Shown here piece after piece: positions 52,883 to 61,366 of a stretch of 64,000 nucleotides of DNA. The DNA is from JACPFJ01 sp036504875 (GTDB lineage Bacteria; Desulfobacterota; Desulfuromonadia; Geobacterales; Pseudopelobacteraceae), in assembly GCA_036504875.1 (NCBI GenBank), contig DASXUK010000010.1, positions 1 to 64,000 of the forward strand, written 5' to 3'. The notes beneath the pieces were generated by a model. The model worked only from the letters and a program-made list of their open reading frames with translations, was not told the origin of the DNA and did not search any database. The number at the start of each line of letters is the position of its first letter. Positions within the stretch are counted from its first letter, which is position 1. Made by a program: the position numbers and the translations under genes.

Positions 52883-54588
52883 CGATCAGAATGCTCCCCT
52901 TTAAGCTTGTGAATCTTTTCTGTCAACTCTTTGCGGCCAGGTTCAATCTCAAGAGCTTTTTTATAGGCCTTCAAAGCCTTTTTTGTTTCGTGAAGGGCCA
53001 GATAGCCATCACCCAGATGCTCGCTGATTGTTGAATCATCATCCACCAGGCTGACCGCTTCCTCCAGATATTTGACAGCCTCGTTATACCTATTCATTTT
53101 ATAGTACACCCAACCCAGGCTATCCAGAATAAAGCCGTCATCCGGGCGCAGGCTCACCGCCTGTTTCAGATATTCTAGCGCTTCTTCGAGATTGATGCCC
53201 ATTTCGGCATAGGTATATCCTAAGAAGTTAAGGGCCTGAACATCTTTCGGATTGAGTGCAAGCACCTTTTTCATCCGCTCGATCGATTCGGCTTTCTTCC
53301 CCAGCTTGTCATAGAGAACGCCAATGCGGAAGTTGATGCGCGGGTCCTTCGGAAAGCGGTTCTCTGCCTCCAGCAGCAGATCAAGCCCCGACTGGGTCTG
53401 ATCCATTGATTCATACAGCGAGGAAAGATTCAGATAATATTCGATCTGGGCAGGATCCGCGGCAATAGCTTCTTTGAGAATATCGACCGCCTTGGCTTCA
53501 TTGCCCTTTTCCTTGAGTATGAAAGCAATATGACCGATGGTGTCAACATAAACGGGGGAAGCATGCGGAATCTTATTGAACTCCTGTAAGGCGCGGTCCA
53601 GATCGCCTTTTTCCTCGTAGCTCATGCCCAGGTAAAACCGGATAGGATGAGCAGCTGGGTCCTTTTCCAGCATCTCGCTGAAGACCTTGATCGCTTCGTC
53701 ATATTGTTCCAGCTCAAGATGGAGCAGGCCCATCTTGCGCAGGGTTTCCTGCCCCCCCATGCCGGCTTCTACCGCTAGCTCCAGGTATTCCAGCGCTTCG
53801 CCAAACTTGCGTTGTTGAATAAGGAGCTGGATAAGACGCTGCATGACGGCCGCCCGGCTTTCATCCTCCTCGAGAAGACTGCGGTAGACCTCGGTAGCTT
53901 GGGGATAATCCCCCATGGCCTCATAAGTGGCAGCCATGTCGATGGCAGCCTGTGTAAAATCGGGCCTGAGCTCAAGCGATTTTTTGAAATAGCCGACCGC
54001 ATCCTTGTAGAGCTTCATTTGGCTGTAGGTCCGACCGAGGTAGTAGTAACCCAGCACCGAATCAGGGGTCTTCTTGATCAGTTCCTTGAGGGTATTAACA
54101 GCCTCCTCATATTCAAACAGTCTGGTAAGAGAAACTGACAATTGCAGGTATGCATCTTCCTTGCTTGGATCGAGCTTGACCGCCTTACGTAGATAATTGG
54201 CCGCTTCCAAATCCTTACCGGCAGACGCCATGATCGAACCGGCCATGATATAGGGCTCGCGCAGGTTAGGATCGAGCTTGATGGCTTTATCGATATATTC
54301 CATGGCCTCTTTGACCTGGCCGATCTTTAGCTTGATCTCGGCAATGGCTGCATGCAGAAAGGCTGAATTGGGATCTTGATCTAGAGCTTCCCGCATAAGT
54401 GTCAGTGCAGCAGGATAATCACCCTCATAAGCGGCCAGACGAGCACGGGAGTATAAATAAAGGGCGCGGGAGTTGCTATCGTGGGCAATATTTGCCGGGG
54501 GGCTGGTTTGGTTAGGTAACCTTTCAGACGTAGTGGCACAGGATGAGAGCACCAAGACACTCAAAAGAATGATCAGAACATATGGCAT
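52879..54588 (-). CDS. TPR-repeat lipoprotein
   Basis: 569 residues from ATG 54588, chosen because it yields the lipoprotein signal MPYVLIILLSVLVLSSCAT; the ribosome-binding site there is weak, so the start is uncertain (an upstream start adds 24 residues). At least twelve TPR-like repeats follow (for example EAMEYIDKAIKLDPNLREPY, DAVGYFKKSLELRPDFTQA, ALKAYKKALEIEPGRKEL). It is probably an outer-membrane or periplasmic scaffold. Coupling to the peptide-binding protein gene by ATGA is unusual and may indicate a shared role. Confidence 0.8.
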   Translation of the reverse strand: MPYVLIILLSVLVLSSCATTSERLPNQTSPPANIAHDSNSRALYLYSRARLAAYEGDYPAALTLMREALDQDPNSAFLHAAIAEIKLKIGQVKEAMEYIDKAIKLDPNLREPYIMAGSIMASAGKDLEAANYLRKAVKLDPSKEDAYLQLSVSLTRLFEYEEAVNTLKELIKKTPDSVLGYYYLGRTYSQMKLYKDAVGYFKKSLELRPDFTQAAIDMAATYEAMGDYPQATEVYRSLLEEDESRAAVMQRLIQLLIQQRKFGEALEYLELAVEAGMGGQETLRKMGLLHLELEQYDEAIKVFSEMLEKDPAAHPIRFYLGMSYEEKGDLDRALQEFNKIPHASPVYVDTIGHIAFILKEKGNEAKAVDILKEAIAADPAQIEYYLNLSSLYESMDQTQSGLDLLLEAENRFPKDPRINFRIGVLYDKLGKKAESIERMKKVLALNPKDVQALNFLGYTYAEMGINLEEALEYLKQAVSLRPDDGFILDSLGWVYYKMNRYNEAVKYLEEAVSLVDDDSTISEHLGDGYLALHETKKALKAYKKALEIEPGRKELTEKIHKLKGEHSDR

Positions 54589-54737
54589 TTTTGTTGACGA
54601 CCCGTTGATGTTAATAGGAAATGTGTAATGAAAGCTACCATGAAATAGTACCTTCGTCAAACGATTATCAGTAAGTTCCAGTGCTTGCGAACGGGATGTT
54701 TTAATGGTATTCTACCCGAATAGCGCGAGGCCCCGAA

Positions 54738-56297
54738 ATGATACGGACTATCCTGAAATCCTTATTGAAACCAGAGGCCTACCCTGAGCCTACCCACTCT
54801 GTTGAACTCATACAAACACATGTTTCCTGGATATTCCTAACCGACAACTACGCTTATAAGGTAAAGAAACCGGTTGATTTTGGTTTTCTTAATTTTACAA
54901 CCATTGATCGCCGCCGCTTTTACTGCAATGAAGAGGTCCGCCTGAACCGCCGGCTTTGTCCTGATATCTACGAAGGGGTAGTTGAACTGCGGGAGACCTC
55001 TTCCGGTGCCGCTTTTCACGGAAATGGCCCGATAATCGACTTTGCAGTCCGCATGAAGCGGCTCCCTGCCGACAGGATGCTGGATCGGTTGCTCGCAAAG
55101 GGTGAGATTTCTGCAACAGAAATTCGCCAGGTTGCCGGTGTCATCGCAGATTTTCACCTCAAAGCCGTCACCGCGCCTGCCATTGCAGAATACGGACAAC
55201 TCGACCGGATCATGTTCAACTGGCAGGAGAACTTCGAGCAGATGAGCGGATTTGAAGACAGCACCCTGCCGGCCGAGGAACGGGAATATATCAGGAACTG
55301 GGTCAGCTCGTTCGCCGGCGAACAGGCCGGTTTATTCAAAGAACGGGTGGAGCAAGGCTTTATCCGGGAATGCGACGGCGATATTCATCTGGAAAACATC
55401 TGCCTGGTCGATGGTCGCGTGTACATCTTTGATTGCATCGAATTCAACGAGCGTTTTCGCTATTGCGACACTGCGGCAGATGTGGCCTTCCTGTTGATGG
55501 ATCTTGATTTTCATCACCGCAAGGATCTGGCGGACCAGGCCATGGCGACCTATCTGGAACTGACAGCTGATAAAGATATGCCGGCTCTGGTTGATTTTTA
55601 CAAAATCTACCGCGCTTTTGTACGCGGCAAGGTCGAAAGCTTCCGCCTGAACGACAGCTGCATTGACCAGCCCGAGGTTGACCAGGCCAGGCTAAAAGCG
55701 ATCCTGTATTTCAGATTGGCGCGCGGCTACGTTGAACGCCGCCGGCTCAAGCCGACCCTTTTCATTACCTGCGGCCTGATGGGATGCGGCAAAAGCACAC
55801 TGGCTGCTCAACTCTCCTTTGAATTAGGGATCAACAGTTTTAATTCGGACGTCAGCCGCAAAAAAATAGCCGGCCTGCCGCCAACGCCTTCCAATGCCGA
55901 GGCCTATGGCTCTGGGCTTTATAGCCCGCGGGCCAATGCCGATACATATGCCGAACTGCTGCGTCTGGCACAAGCTGAATTGACCACCGGTCGATCAGTT
56001 ATCATTGATGCCAGCTTCAAGAACCAGGCTGCCCGATTGCAGTTTGCCGCGCTGGCGGAACGGTTTTCGGCCGAGTTTATCATCCTGCAGGTCACCTGCA
56101 GTGACCCTGAAATCCGGCGCCGGCTGGTTGATCGCAGCACTGGCGGACAGTCCGTATCAGACGGGCGCCTGGAACTGCTTGACCAACAGCAGAAAGAATT
56201 TGAGCTGCCGGAAAACAGCGAGGGAAAAATCATTGTCCTGTCCACCACCAATTCTCCAGCGGCCCAAACCAGCATGATCTACGCGAGGCTTGGCTGA
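54738..56297 (+). CDS. Fused aminoglycoside-phosphotransferase-like / P-loop kinase protein
   Basis: 519 residues. The N-terminal domain (about 1-330) is APH/protein-kinase-like: YAYKVKKPVDFGFLNF holds the ATP lysine, and CDGDIHLENICLVDGRVYIFDCIEF holds the catalytic loop and the following metal Asp. The C-terminal domain (about 340-515) is an AAA_33-type P-loop kinase: TCGLMGCGKSTLA, then VIIDASFKNQAAR. Such fusions are widespread and uncharacterised. Here the gene ends one base before the symporter small-subunit gene, so it may be part of that operon. Confidence 0.8.
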   Translation: MIRTILKSLLKPEAYPEPTHSVELIQTHVSWIFLTDNYAYKVKKPVDFGFLNFTTIDRRRFYCNEEVRLNRRLCPDIYEGVVELRETSSGAAFHGNGPIIDFAVRMKRLPADRMLDRLLAKGEISATEIRQVAGVIADFHLKAVTAPAIAEYGQLDRIMFNWQENFEQMSGFEDSTLPAEEREYIRNWVSSFAGEQAGLFKERVEQGFIRECDGDIHLENICLVDGRVYIFDCIEFNERFRYCDTAADVAFLLMDLDFHHRKDLADQAMATYLELTADKDMPALVDFYKIYRAFVRGKVESFRLNDSCIDQPEVDQARLKAILYFRLARGYVERRRLKPTLFITCGLMGCGKSTLAAQLSFELGINSFNSDVSRKKIAGLPPTPSNAEAYGSGLYSPRANADTYAELLRLAQAELTTGRSVIIDASFKNQAARLQFAALAERFSAEFIILQVTCSDPEIRRRLVDRSTGGQSVSDGRLELLDQQQKEFELPENSEGKIIVLSTTNSPAAQTSMIYARLG

Positions 56298-56298
56298 T

Positions 56299-56556
56299 AT
56301 GCTTATGCGAATGAGGCAAAAGCTTCTGCATCGACTGCAATTACCCGAGTCTTGGTTTATTTTCTTTATCATGGGCATCATCATGATGAATTTTCCCTTT
56401 CTGCATATCTTCAATAAATCCGATCTGATCTTCGGTTTCCCTCTTCTGTTTCTGTATCTATTTATCGGCTGGGTGGTCTCCATTTTCGTAATTTATCTTT
56501 TCACGCTCACCTTCAAGCATGCTGAAGAAAAACATCAGGAGCCACGTCAAAAGTGA
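56299..56556 (+). CDS. Small membrane subunit of sodium/solute symporter (DUF4212-like)
   Basis: 85 residues with two hydrophobic helices. WFIFFIMGIIMMNFPFLHIFNK and FPLLFLYLFIGWVVSIFVIYLFT resemble the small subunits that accompany some SSS-family symporters. The start is taken at 56299; ATG codons at 56305 and 56311 are alternatives. The end overlaps the next gene by four bases (GTGA). It is expected to associate with the symporter domain encoded next. Confidence 0.72.
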   Translation: MLMRMRQKLLHRLQLPESWFIFFIMGIIMMNFPFLHIFNKSDLIFGFPLLFLYLFIGWVVSIFVIYLFTLTFKHAEEKHQEPRQK

Positions 56557-59500
56557 AACAGGGTCTTCTTCCAGCAGCCCTCATATCACTCCTGTACGCA
56601 TTGCTGATCTTTCTGATCGCTTGGTATGCCCATTATCGCAAGGAAGCCGGTCGCAGCATTATTGCCAATCCTTATGTCTATTCGCTCTCGATTGCGGTCT
56701 ACTGCACCACCTGGACTTTCTACGGCAGTGTTGGCAAGGCGGCTACCACCGGTATTGATTTCGTGATGATCTACCTAGGGCCTTCCCTGACCGCTTTCGC
56801 CTGGTTTTTCCTTTTGCGGCGCATCATACAGATCAGCAAAGAAAACAACATTACCTCGATAGCGGACTTCATCAGCCTGCGCTACGGAAAATCCCACTGG
56901 CTGGGGGCACTGGTAACCCTGATCTCCATTCTGGGGGTCATGCCTTACATTGCGCTCCAGATCAAGGCAGTTTCCACCAGCTTTTATCTTATCAGCGGGC
57001 TCCAGAAGGAAAGCATAACCATCCCTCACACCGATACCGAGCTGTTCATACCAACCGGCCTGCTTCTGGCTCTGATTCTCTCCATATTCGGTGTCATTTT
57101 TGGAGCTCGCCGGCTGGTGTCATCCGAGCGGCATGAGGGTCTGGTAGCGGCTGTTGCATTCGAATCACTGGTAAAGCTGGTAAGCATGTTTGCGGTCGGT
57201 ATTTTTGTAACCTATCAGCTTTTCAATGGTTTTAGCGATATATTTTTACGCTTCCAGGCCCTTAAGCCGGTACTTTTCGACCGGCTTTTCACCCTGGCCA
57301 GTTCCCAACAAGACCCGGATTATATTTCTTCTTTCACCATGCTGTTCATGTCCATGGGAGCAATCATGCTCCTTCCACGCCAATTCCATGTCATGGTGAT
57401 CGAGAATTCGGATGAGCGGCATGTGACCAAGGCCATGTGGCTCTTTCCAACCTACCTTTTCCTGATCAATCTGTTTGTGTTGCCGATCGCCCTGGGAGGC
57501 ATCATGATAACCGGCAGTCAGGCGGGCGCTGATTTTTTTGTCATCAGCCTGCCGCTGATCACCGGTCATAGCGGGCTTGCCATGCTGGTTTTTCTGGGCG
57601 GGGTTTCAGCCGCCGCCGGCATGGTCATGGTAGAAGCGGTGACTATCTCGACCATGCTGCTGAACAACATATTCATGCCGATTATAGTCCGTTTCACGCC
57701 CCAGGCCTGGTTTCCGTATCTATTGATCAATCTCAAGCGTATCGGAATCTTCCTGGTGGTCTTCCTGGGCTATTTTTATTACCGGGTTGTTGGCGACACC
57801 TACATGCTGGTCAACATGGGCTTGATATCGTTTTCGGCCGCCATACAGTTCCTGCCGGCCATGCTGGGGGGATTGTACTGGAAACGCGGCAATAAAGCCG
57901 GCGCCATGACCGGCATGCTGCTCGGTTTTGTGATCTGGTTTTACACCCTGCTGCTCCCGTCATTCATTCGCTCGGGCTGGACTGAAACCGATCTTCTTTC
58001 GGCGGGCCCTTTTGGAATACAACTGCTCAGGCCGACCGAACTGTTCGGCATGTCCGGGATGGACATCTGGAGCCACTCCCTTTTCTGGAGCATGCTTTTC
58101 AATATCAGCGCCTACATCGTCTGTTCGATCATGTTCAGGCAAAATGAGCGTGAACGCGAGCAAATCAGAAAATTTATCGGCGTCTTTGACATAGATCACG
58201 GTTACCGGCATTCAGAAAACAAACGGCTGTCAAAACCGGTTACGATCACCAAATTTACCAATCTGATGGCGAAATTCATCGGCGAGAACGAGGCCCATCG
58301 GGCCATCTTCAGGTATATCGGCGACCGGGAGATCGATGCCAGTGGCAATGTATCCGAGTTTGAGCTGCCCAATCTGAAGCGATTTACCGAAAAAACACTG
58401 GCCGGCTCGGTCGGTGCCGCCGCAGCAGGCGCTATTGTAGACAGTTTTCTGTCCGACATGGGCTCCCGCATGGAGTCAGTCTATGACATATTCAGCACCG
58501 TAAGAACATCTCTGGATCAAAGCCAGGAAGCGCTTTTTGTTCGTCTGAAGGCCTCCGAGATTATCAACCGCACCCTGGATCTGCAGATCATCATGGATGA
58601 CCTGCTCAATCTCCTTCTCAAGGAATTCAAGCTGGATGTCGGCATCATCCAGCTGCGTGGCGAAGATGGCACCCTGTCTGTAAAAAGCTATCAAGGCAGC
58701 AATCGCCATCCAATCAACAAGAATCACTGGTTCATGGAGGGCAGGCCGTACTATGACATGGCGCTGCTGGACCGCAAGGCCCATATAATCAACGATGTTG
58801 TACAGGCCGGCGAAAGCGTCGCGCTGGATTTGACCATCGCTGAAGGCATTGCCTCGTGCGCGCACATACCGATCCTACGCGAAGGCGAAGAGGCGGTCGG
58901 CATCCTGTCGGTCTACTCCAAATCCATCGCCGGCCTTTTCACCGAGGAATTTACCGGTCTTCTGGCCAGTCTGGCCGGGCAGCTTGCCCAGGCAGTCACA
59001 ATAGTCCGCGAGATGGAGGGCAAGGAACGCGAACGCAGCCAGAAGGAAAAGGCCCAGCTCGAGCATGCCCGGGTTATGCGTGACATGGAAATCGCCCAAC
59101 AGATCCAGATTTCGCTGCTTCCCAGTTCGGCGCCGGAGATATTCGGCCTGGAAATGGGCGGTCGGTGTGTGTCCGCGGCCCATGTCGGGGGTGATTACTA
59201 TGACTTCTTTCAGCATGATGAACATACCGTTGACCTGCTGATTGCGGACGTGTCGGGTCATAGTGTCGGAGCCGCCCTGATCATGGCTGAGGTGCGCACC
59301 CTTTTACGGGCCCAGGTCAATTCGGCTCTCAACGCCAGCTCGATTCTGCAGGCCCTCAACAATCAGCTCTACGACGATCTGACTCGGGCCGAGCTATTCA
59401 TCACCATGTTTTATGCTAAATATAACTCGGCTACCGGTCGGCTCTCTTACTCTAATGCCGGCCACAATCATCCCCTTATCAGGCGCGGCAGCCTTGCATC

Positions 59501-59801
59501 CTGCATTGATCTGGATGCAGATGGCTTGATAATCGGTGTAAAAAAATCAGTTATTTTTGAAGAGCGCGGCATCGAACTGATGAAGGGTGATGTTCTTCTC
59601 TTATATACCGACGGCCTTAACGAGGCTACCGACGCCAATGGTAATTTTTTCGGAACCGACCGCATCTGCACCATTCTCGACCAGGTCAGCCATCAGCCTG
59701 TAAAAGAAATCATAGATTTCTTTTTTAGGTCTATAATCGAATTTACAGGGTCAACTACCTTTCAGGACGATATCTCAATCGTAGTGCTCAAAATACTCTA
59801 G
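56553..59801 (+). CDS. Sodium/solute symporter fused to GAF and SpoIIE/RsbU phosphatase domains
   Basis: 1082 residues from a GTG overlapping the previous stop. About 1-530 is an SSS-type symporter with some 13 membrane segments (SVGKAATTGIDFVMIYLGPSL, FLPAMLGGLYWKRGNKAGAMTG). About 540-640 is a helical linker. A GAF domain (about 660-810) is followed by a coiled coil and a PP2C/SpoIIE phosphatase domain (about 840-1082) with metal motifs VGGDYYDFF (about 878), LIADVSGHSVGAALIMAEV and LYTDGLNEATDANGNFFG. It parallels CbrA-type symporter-kinases but has a phosphatase output. It should dephosphorylate the STAS protein encoded 16 bases downstream, possibly under control of solute flux. Confidence 0.9.
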   Translation: MKQGLLPAALISLLYALLIFLIAWYAHYRKEAGRSIIANPYVYSLSIAVYCTTWTFYGSVGKAATTGIDFVMIYLGPSLTAFAWFFLLRRIIQISKENNITSIADFISLRYGKSHWLGALVTLISILGVMPYIALQIKAVSTSFYLISGLQKESITIPHTDTELFIPTGLLLALILSIFGVIFGARRLVSSERHEGLVAAVAFESLVKLVSMFAVGIFVTYQLFNGFSDIFLRFQALKPVLFDRLFTLASSQQDPDYISSFTMLFMSMGAIMLLPRQFHVMVIENSDERHVTKAMWLFPTYLFLINLFVLPIALGGIMITGSQAGADFFVISLPLITGHSGLAMLVFLGGVSAAAGMVMVEAVTISTMLLNNIFMPIIVRFTPQAWFPYLLINLKRIGIFLVVFLGYFYYRVVGDTYMLVNMGLISFSAAIQFLPAMLGGLYWKRGNKAGAMTGMLLGFVIWFYTLLLPSFIRSGWTETDLLSAGPFGIQLLRPTELFGMSGMDIWSHSLFWSMLFNISAYIVCSIMFRQNEREREQIRKFIGVFDIDHGYRHSENKRLSKPVTITKFTNLMAKFIGENEAHRAIFRYIGDREIDASGNVSEFELPNLKRFTEKTLAGSVGAAAAGAIVDSFLSDMGSRMESVYDIFSTVRTSLDQSQEALFVRLKASEIINRTLDLQIIMDDLLNLLLKEFKLDVGIIQLRGEDGTLSVKSYQGSNRHPINKNHWFMEGRPYYDMALLDRKAHIINDVVQAGESVALDLTIAEGIASCAHIPILREGEEAVGILSVYSKSIAGLFTEEFTGLLASLAGQLAQAVTIVREMEGKERERSQKEKAQLEHARVMRDMEIAQQIQISLLPSSAPEIFGLEMGGRCVSAAHVGGDYYDFFQHDEHTVDLLIADVSGHSVGAALIMAEVRTLLRAQVNSALNASSILQALNNQLYDDLTRAELFITMFYAKYNSATGRLSYSNAGHNHPLIRRGSLASCIDLDADGLIIGVKKSVIFEERGIELMKGDVLLLYTDGLNEATDANGNFFGTDRICTILDQVSHQPVKEIIDFFFRSIIEFTGSTTFQDDISIVVLKIL

Positions 59802-59816
59802 AGAGGATGCCAAATC

Positions 59817-60152
59817 ATGAATCTGAAAACTGAAGCAAGCGGGGATCTGATGGTGATTTTTGTTCGTGAGGAGCGCCTTGATGCTCATAACTCGGATGAA
59901 CTTAAGAAAGAAATGAACCGGCTTTTCGATAGCGGAGCCAAAGATATTCTGCTCGACCTCAAGGAGGTGCGTTTCATCGACAGCTCCGGGCTGGGAGTGC
60001 TGGTCTCCGGCTTTAAAAACGCCTCCACTCGCCAAGGCAGTCTCAAGCTTTGCGGACTGCAGGCCCAGGTCAAATCGATGTTCGAACTTACTAGATTGCA
60101 CCGTGTATTTGATATTTTTCAGACCGTGGATGAGGCGTTGGAGAATTATTAA
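59817..60152 (+). CDS. STAS-domain anti-anti-sigma factor (RsbV/SpoIIAA-like)
   Basis: 111 residues, single STAS domain. The motif ILLDLKEVRFIDSSGLGVLVSG holds the phosphorylatable serine (Ser56 or Ser57). When dephosphorylated such proteins bind and neutralise the partner kinase. It lies 16 bases after the phosphatase gene with AGAGGAT as ribosome-binding site. The expected kinase is the RsbW-like protein encoded next. Confidence 0.92.
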   Translation: MNLKTEASGDLMVIFVREERLDAHNSDELKKEMNRLFDSGAKDILLDLKEVRFIDSSGLGVLVSGFKNASTRQGSLKLCGLQAQVKSMFELTRLHRVFDIFQTVDEALENY

Positions 60153-60161
60153 TTTCGATTT

Positions 60162-60267
60162 CAAATCAAAGATGAAATCAAGGCGGCAAGGAGGAGGCGA
60201 CGTAGGCGTACATAAACAGTACGTTGAGGAGCCGACGAAGAAGCCAGCGAAGATAGACTTTGATTTG
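60162..60267. repeat. 106-bp inverted-repeat element inside the partner-switching operon
   Basis: CAAATCAAAG (60162-60171) and CTTTGATTTG (60258-60267) are perfect terminal inverted repeats. A nested inverted pair GCGTAC/GTACGT is near the centre (about 60208-60225). No coding frame is evident. The size and symmetry suggest a MITE- or REP-like element, or a structured intercistronic RNA. Confidence 0.65.
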
Positions 60268-60306
60268 GAAGTGTAAGCCATTCATATCCCACCTTGAGGG
60301 GGAATC

Positions 60307-60741
60307 ATGAAGAACACTATCGAGCTGGATATAACGGTTCCCAATCAAACCCGCTATCTGGGCCTGATTGGGAAGATCGGTGAGAATATGGCCAGGGAGC
60401 TGGATCGTTTTCAGGGAGATCGGGAAGCGCTGGCCCACCATTTGAACATCGTTCTGACCGAGGCTATGGTTAACGCCATTGTTCACGCAAATGCAGCTGA
60501 TCCTGAAAAAGAGCTGCATATCCGCATCAGCATTTCCGACAGTGAGATTGCCATCAGGGTCTACGACTACGGCCAGGGATTTGATTTAAATTCCATCCCC
60601 TGCCAACCAGATTTTGAAACTGATCAATTAAAAGACAAGGGGCGCGGCATTTTCATAATCAGGTCTTTGATGGATTCGGTAGAATACATAAAATTAAACG
60701 GACAGAATGTATTGGAAATGAAAAAAAGTATAAATAGTTGA
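60307..60741 (+). CDS. RsbW-like anti-sigma factor serine kinase
   Basis: 144 residues, GHKL ATPase of the HATPase_c_2 type. N-box VLTEAMVNAIVHANA, G1-like VYDYGQGFDL and G2-like KGRGIFIIRSLMD are intact. It would phosphorylate the STAS protein and bind a sigma factor or other partner. No sigma factor is adjacent, so the final target is outside the window or is not a sigma factor. GAGGGGGAATC precedes the ATG. Confidence 0.9.
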   Translation: MKNTIELDITVPNQTRYLGLIGKIGENMARELDRFQGDREALAHHLNIVLTEAMVNAIVHANAADPEKELHIRISISDSEIAIRVYDYGQGFDLNSIPCQPDFETDQLKDKGRGIFIIRSLMDSVEYIKLNGQNVLEMKKSINS

Positions 60742-60789
60742 TGTTTTTCGACAACTTATAGTAAGTGACTTAATGTCACGCTTCAGCTT

Positions 60790-61290
60790 TCAAGCAAGTT
60801 CCAGGTGTACCCCCCACCCATTCAGTTCACTCAAAACCAGTTTCAGCAGATGGTCCAACTGCGCCTCAACCGCCGGGGTCAGTATAATCCCCATTTCGAT
60901 GCTGCCCGGCTGAACCCCCACCAGAACCATTTCCTGCGGCACATGCCCCAGCAGCATTGCTACAGCCAGCAGGTCCTTCAACCCCATCTGATGAGGAGAA
61001 ACCTTGGTCTCCAGCGCCACCGGGATTTCATCGCCAGCCATGCGTACACAACTGCCGGGCGCCAAGCCGGTCTCAACAGCATCTATTATGAGCAAACGCT
61101 CGATACCCTCCAGGCGAGGCAGAATGTCGAGTCCCAGCGTGCCGCCATCCATTACCTCCACATGTCCGGGCAGGCGGTAATCCCGCTGCAACCTCTGAAC
61201 AACCAGTACCCCGACTCCATCATCGCTCATGACGAGATTACCGATGCCTAAAACAAGTACTCTTGGTTGGGAAACATCCTGCTTATCCAT
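60790..61290 (-). CDS. hybD: [NiFe]-hydrogenase maturation protease
   Basis: 166 residues. VLGIGNLVMSDDGVGV holds the first nickel-sensing residue region (Asp near MSDDG), MDGGTLG the second, and SPHQMG the third conserved histidine. It removes the C-terminal extension of the large subunit once nickel is inserted. It lies 76 bases after the large-subunit gene on the same strand, but a terminator stands between them. AAGGAGATCC precedes the ATG. Confidence 0.92.
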   Translation of the reverse strand: MDKQDVSQPRVLVLGIGNLVMSDDGVGVLVVQRLQRDYRLPGHVEVMDGGTLGLDILPRLEGIERLLIIDAVETGLAPGSCVRMAGDEIPVALETKVSPHQMGLKDLLAVAMLLGHVPQEMVLVGVQPGSIEMGIILTPAVEAQLDHLLKLVLSELNGWGVHLELA

Positions 61291-61316
61291 TGGATCTCCT
61301 TGTAAAACAGAAAAAA

Positions 61317-61337
61317 AGGGCGCGAGTAACGCGCCCT
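61317..61337 (-). terminator. Rho-independent terminator between hydrogenase large subunit and protease genes
   Basis: AGGGCGCG (61317-61324) pairs perfectly with CGCGCCCT (61330-61337) over a five-base loop. On the minus strand the stem is followed by seven T. Confidence 0.88.
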
Positions 61338-61366
61338 GAAAGAGACAAACAGCTATTTAAGTTGCT

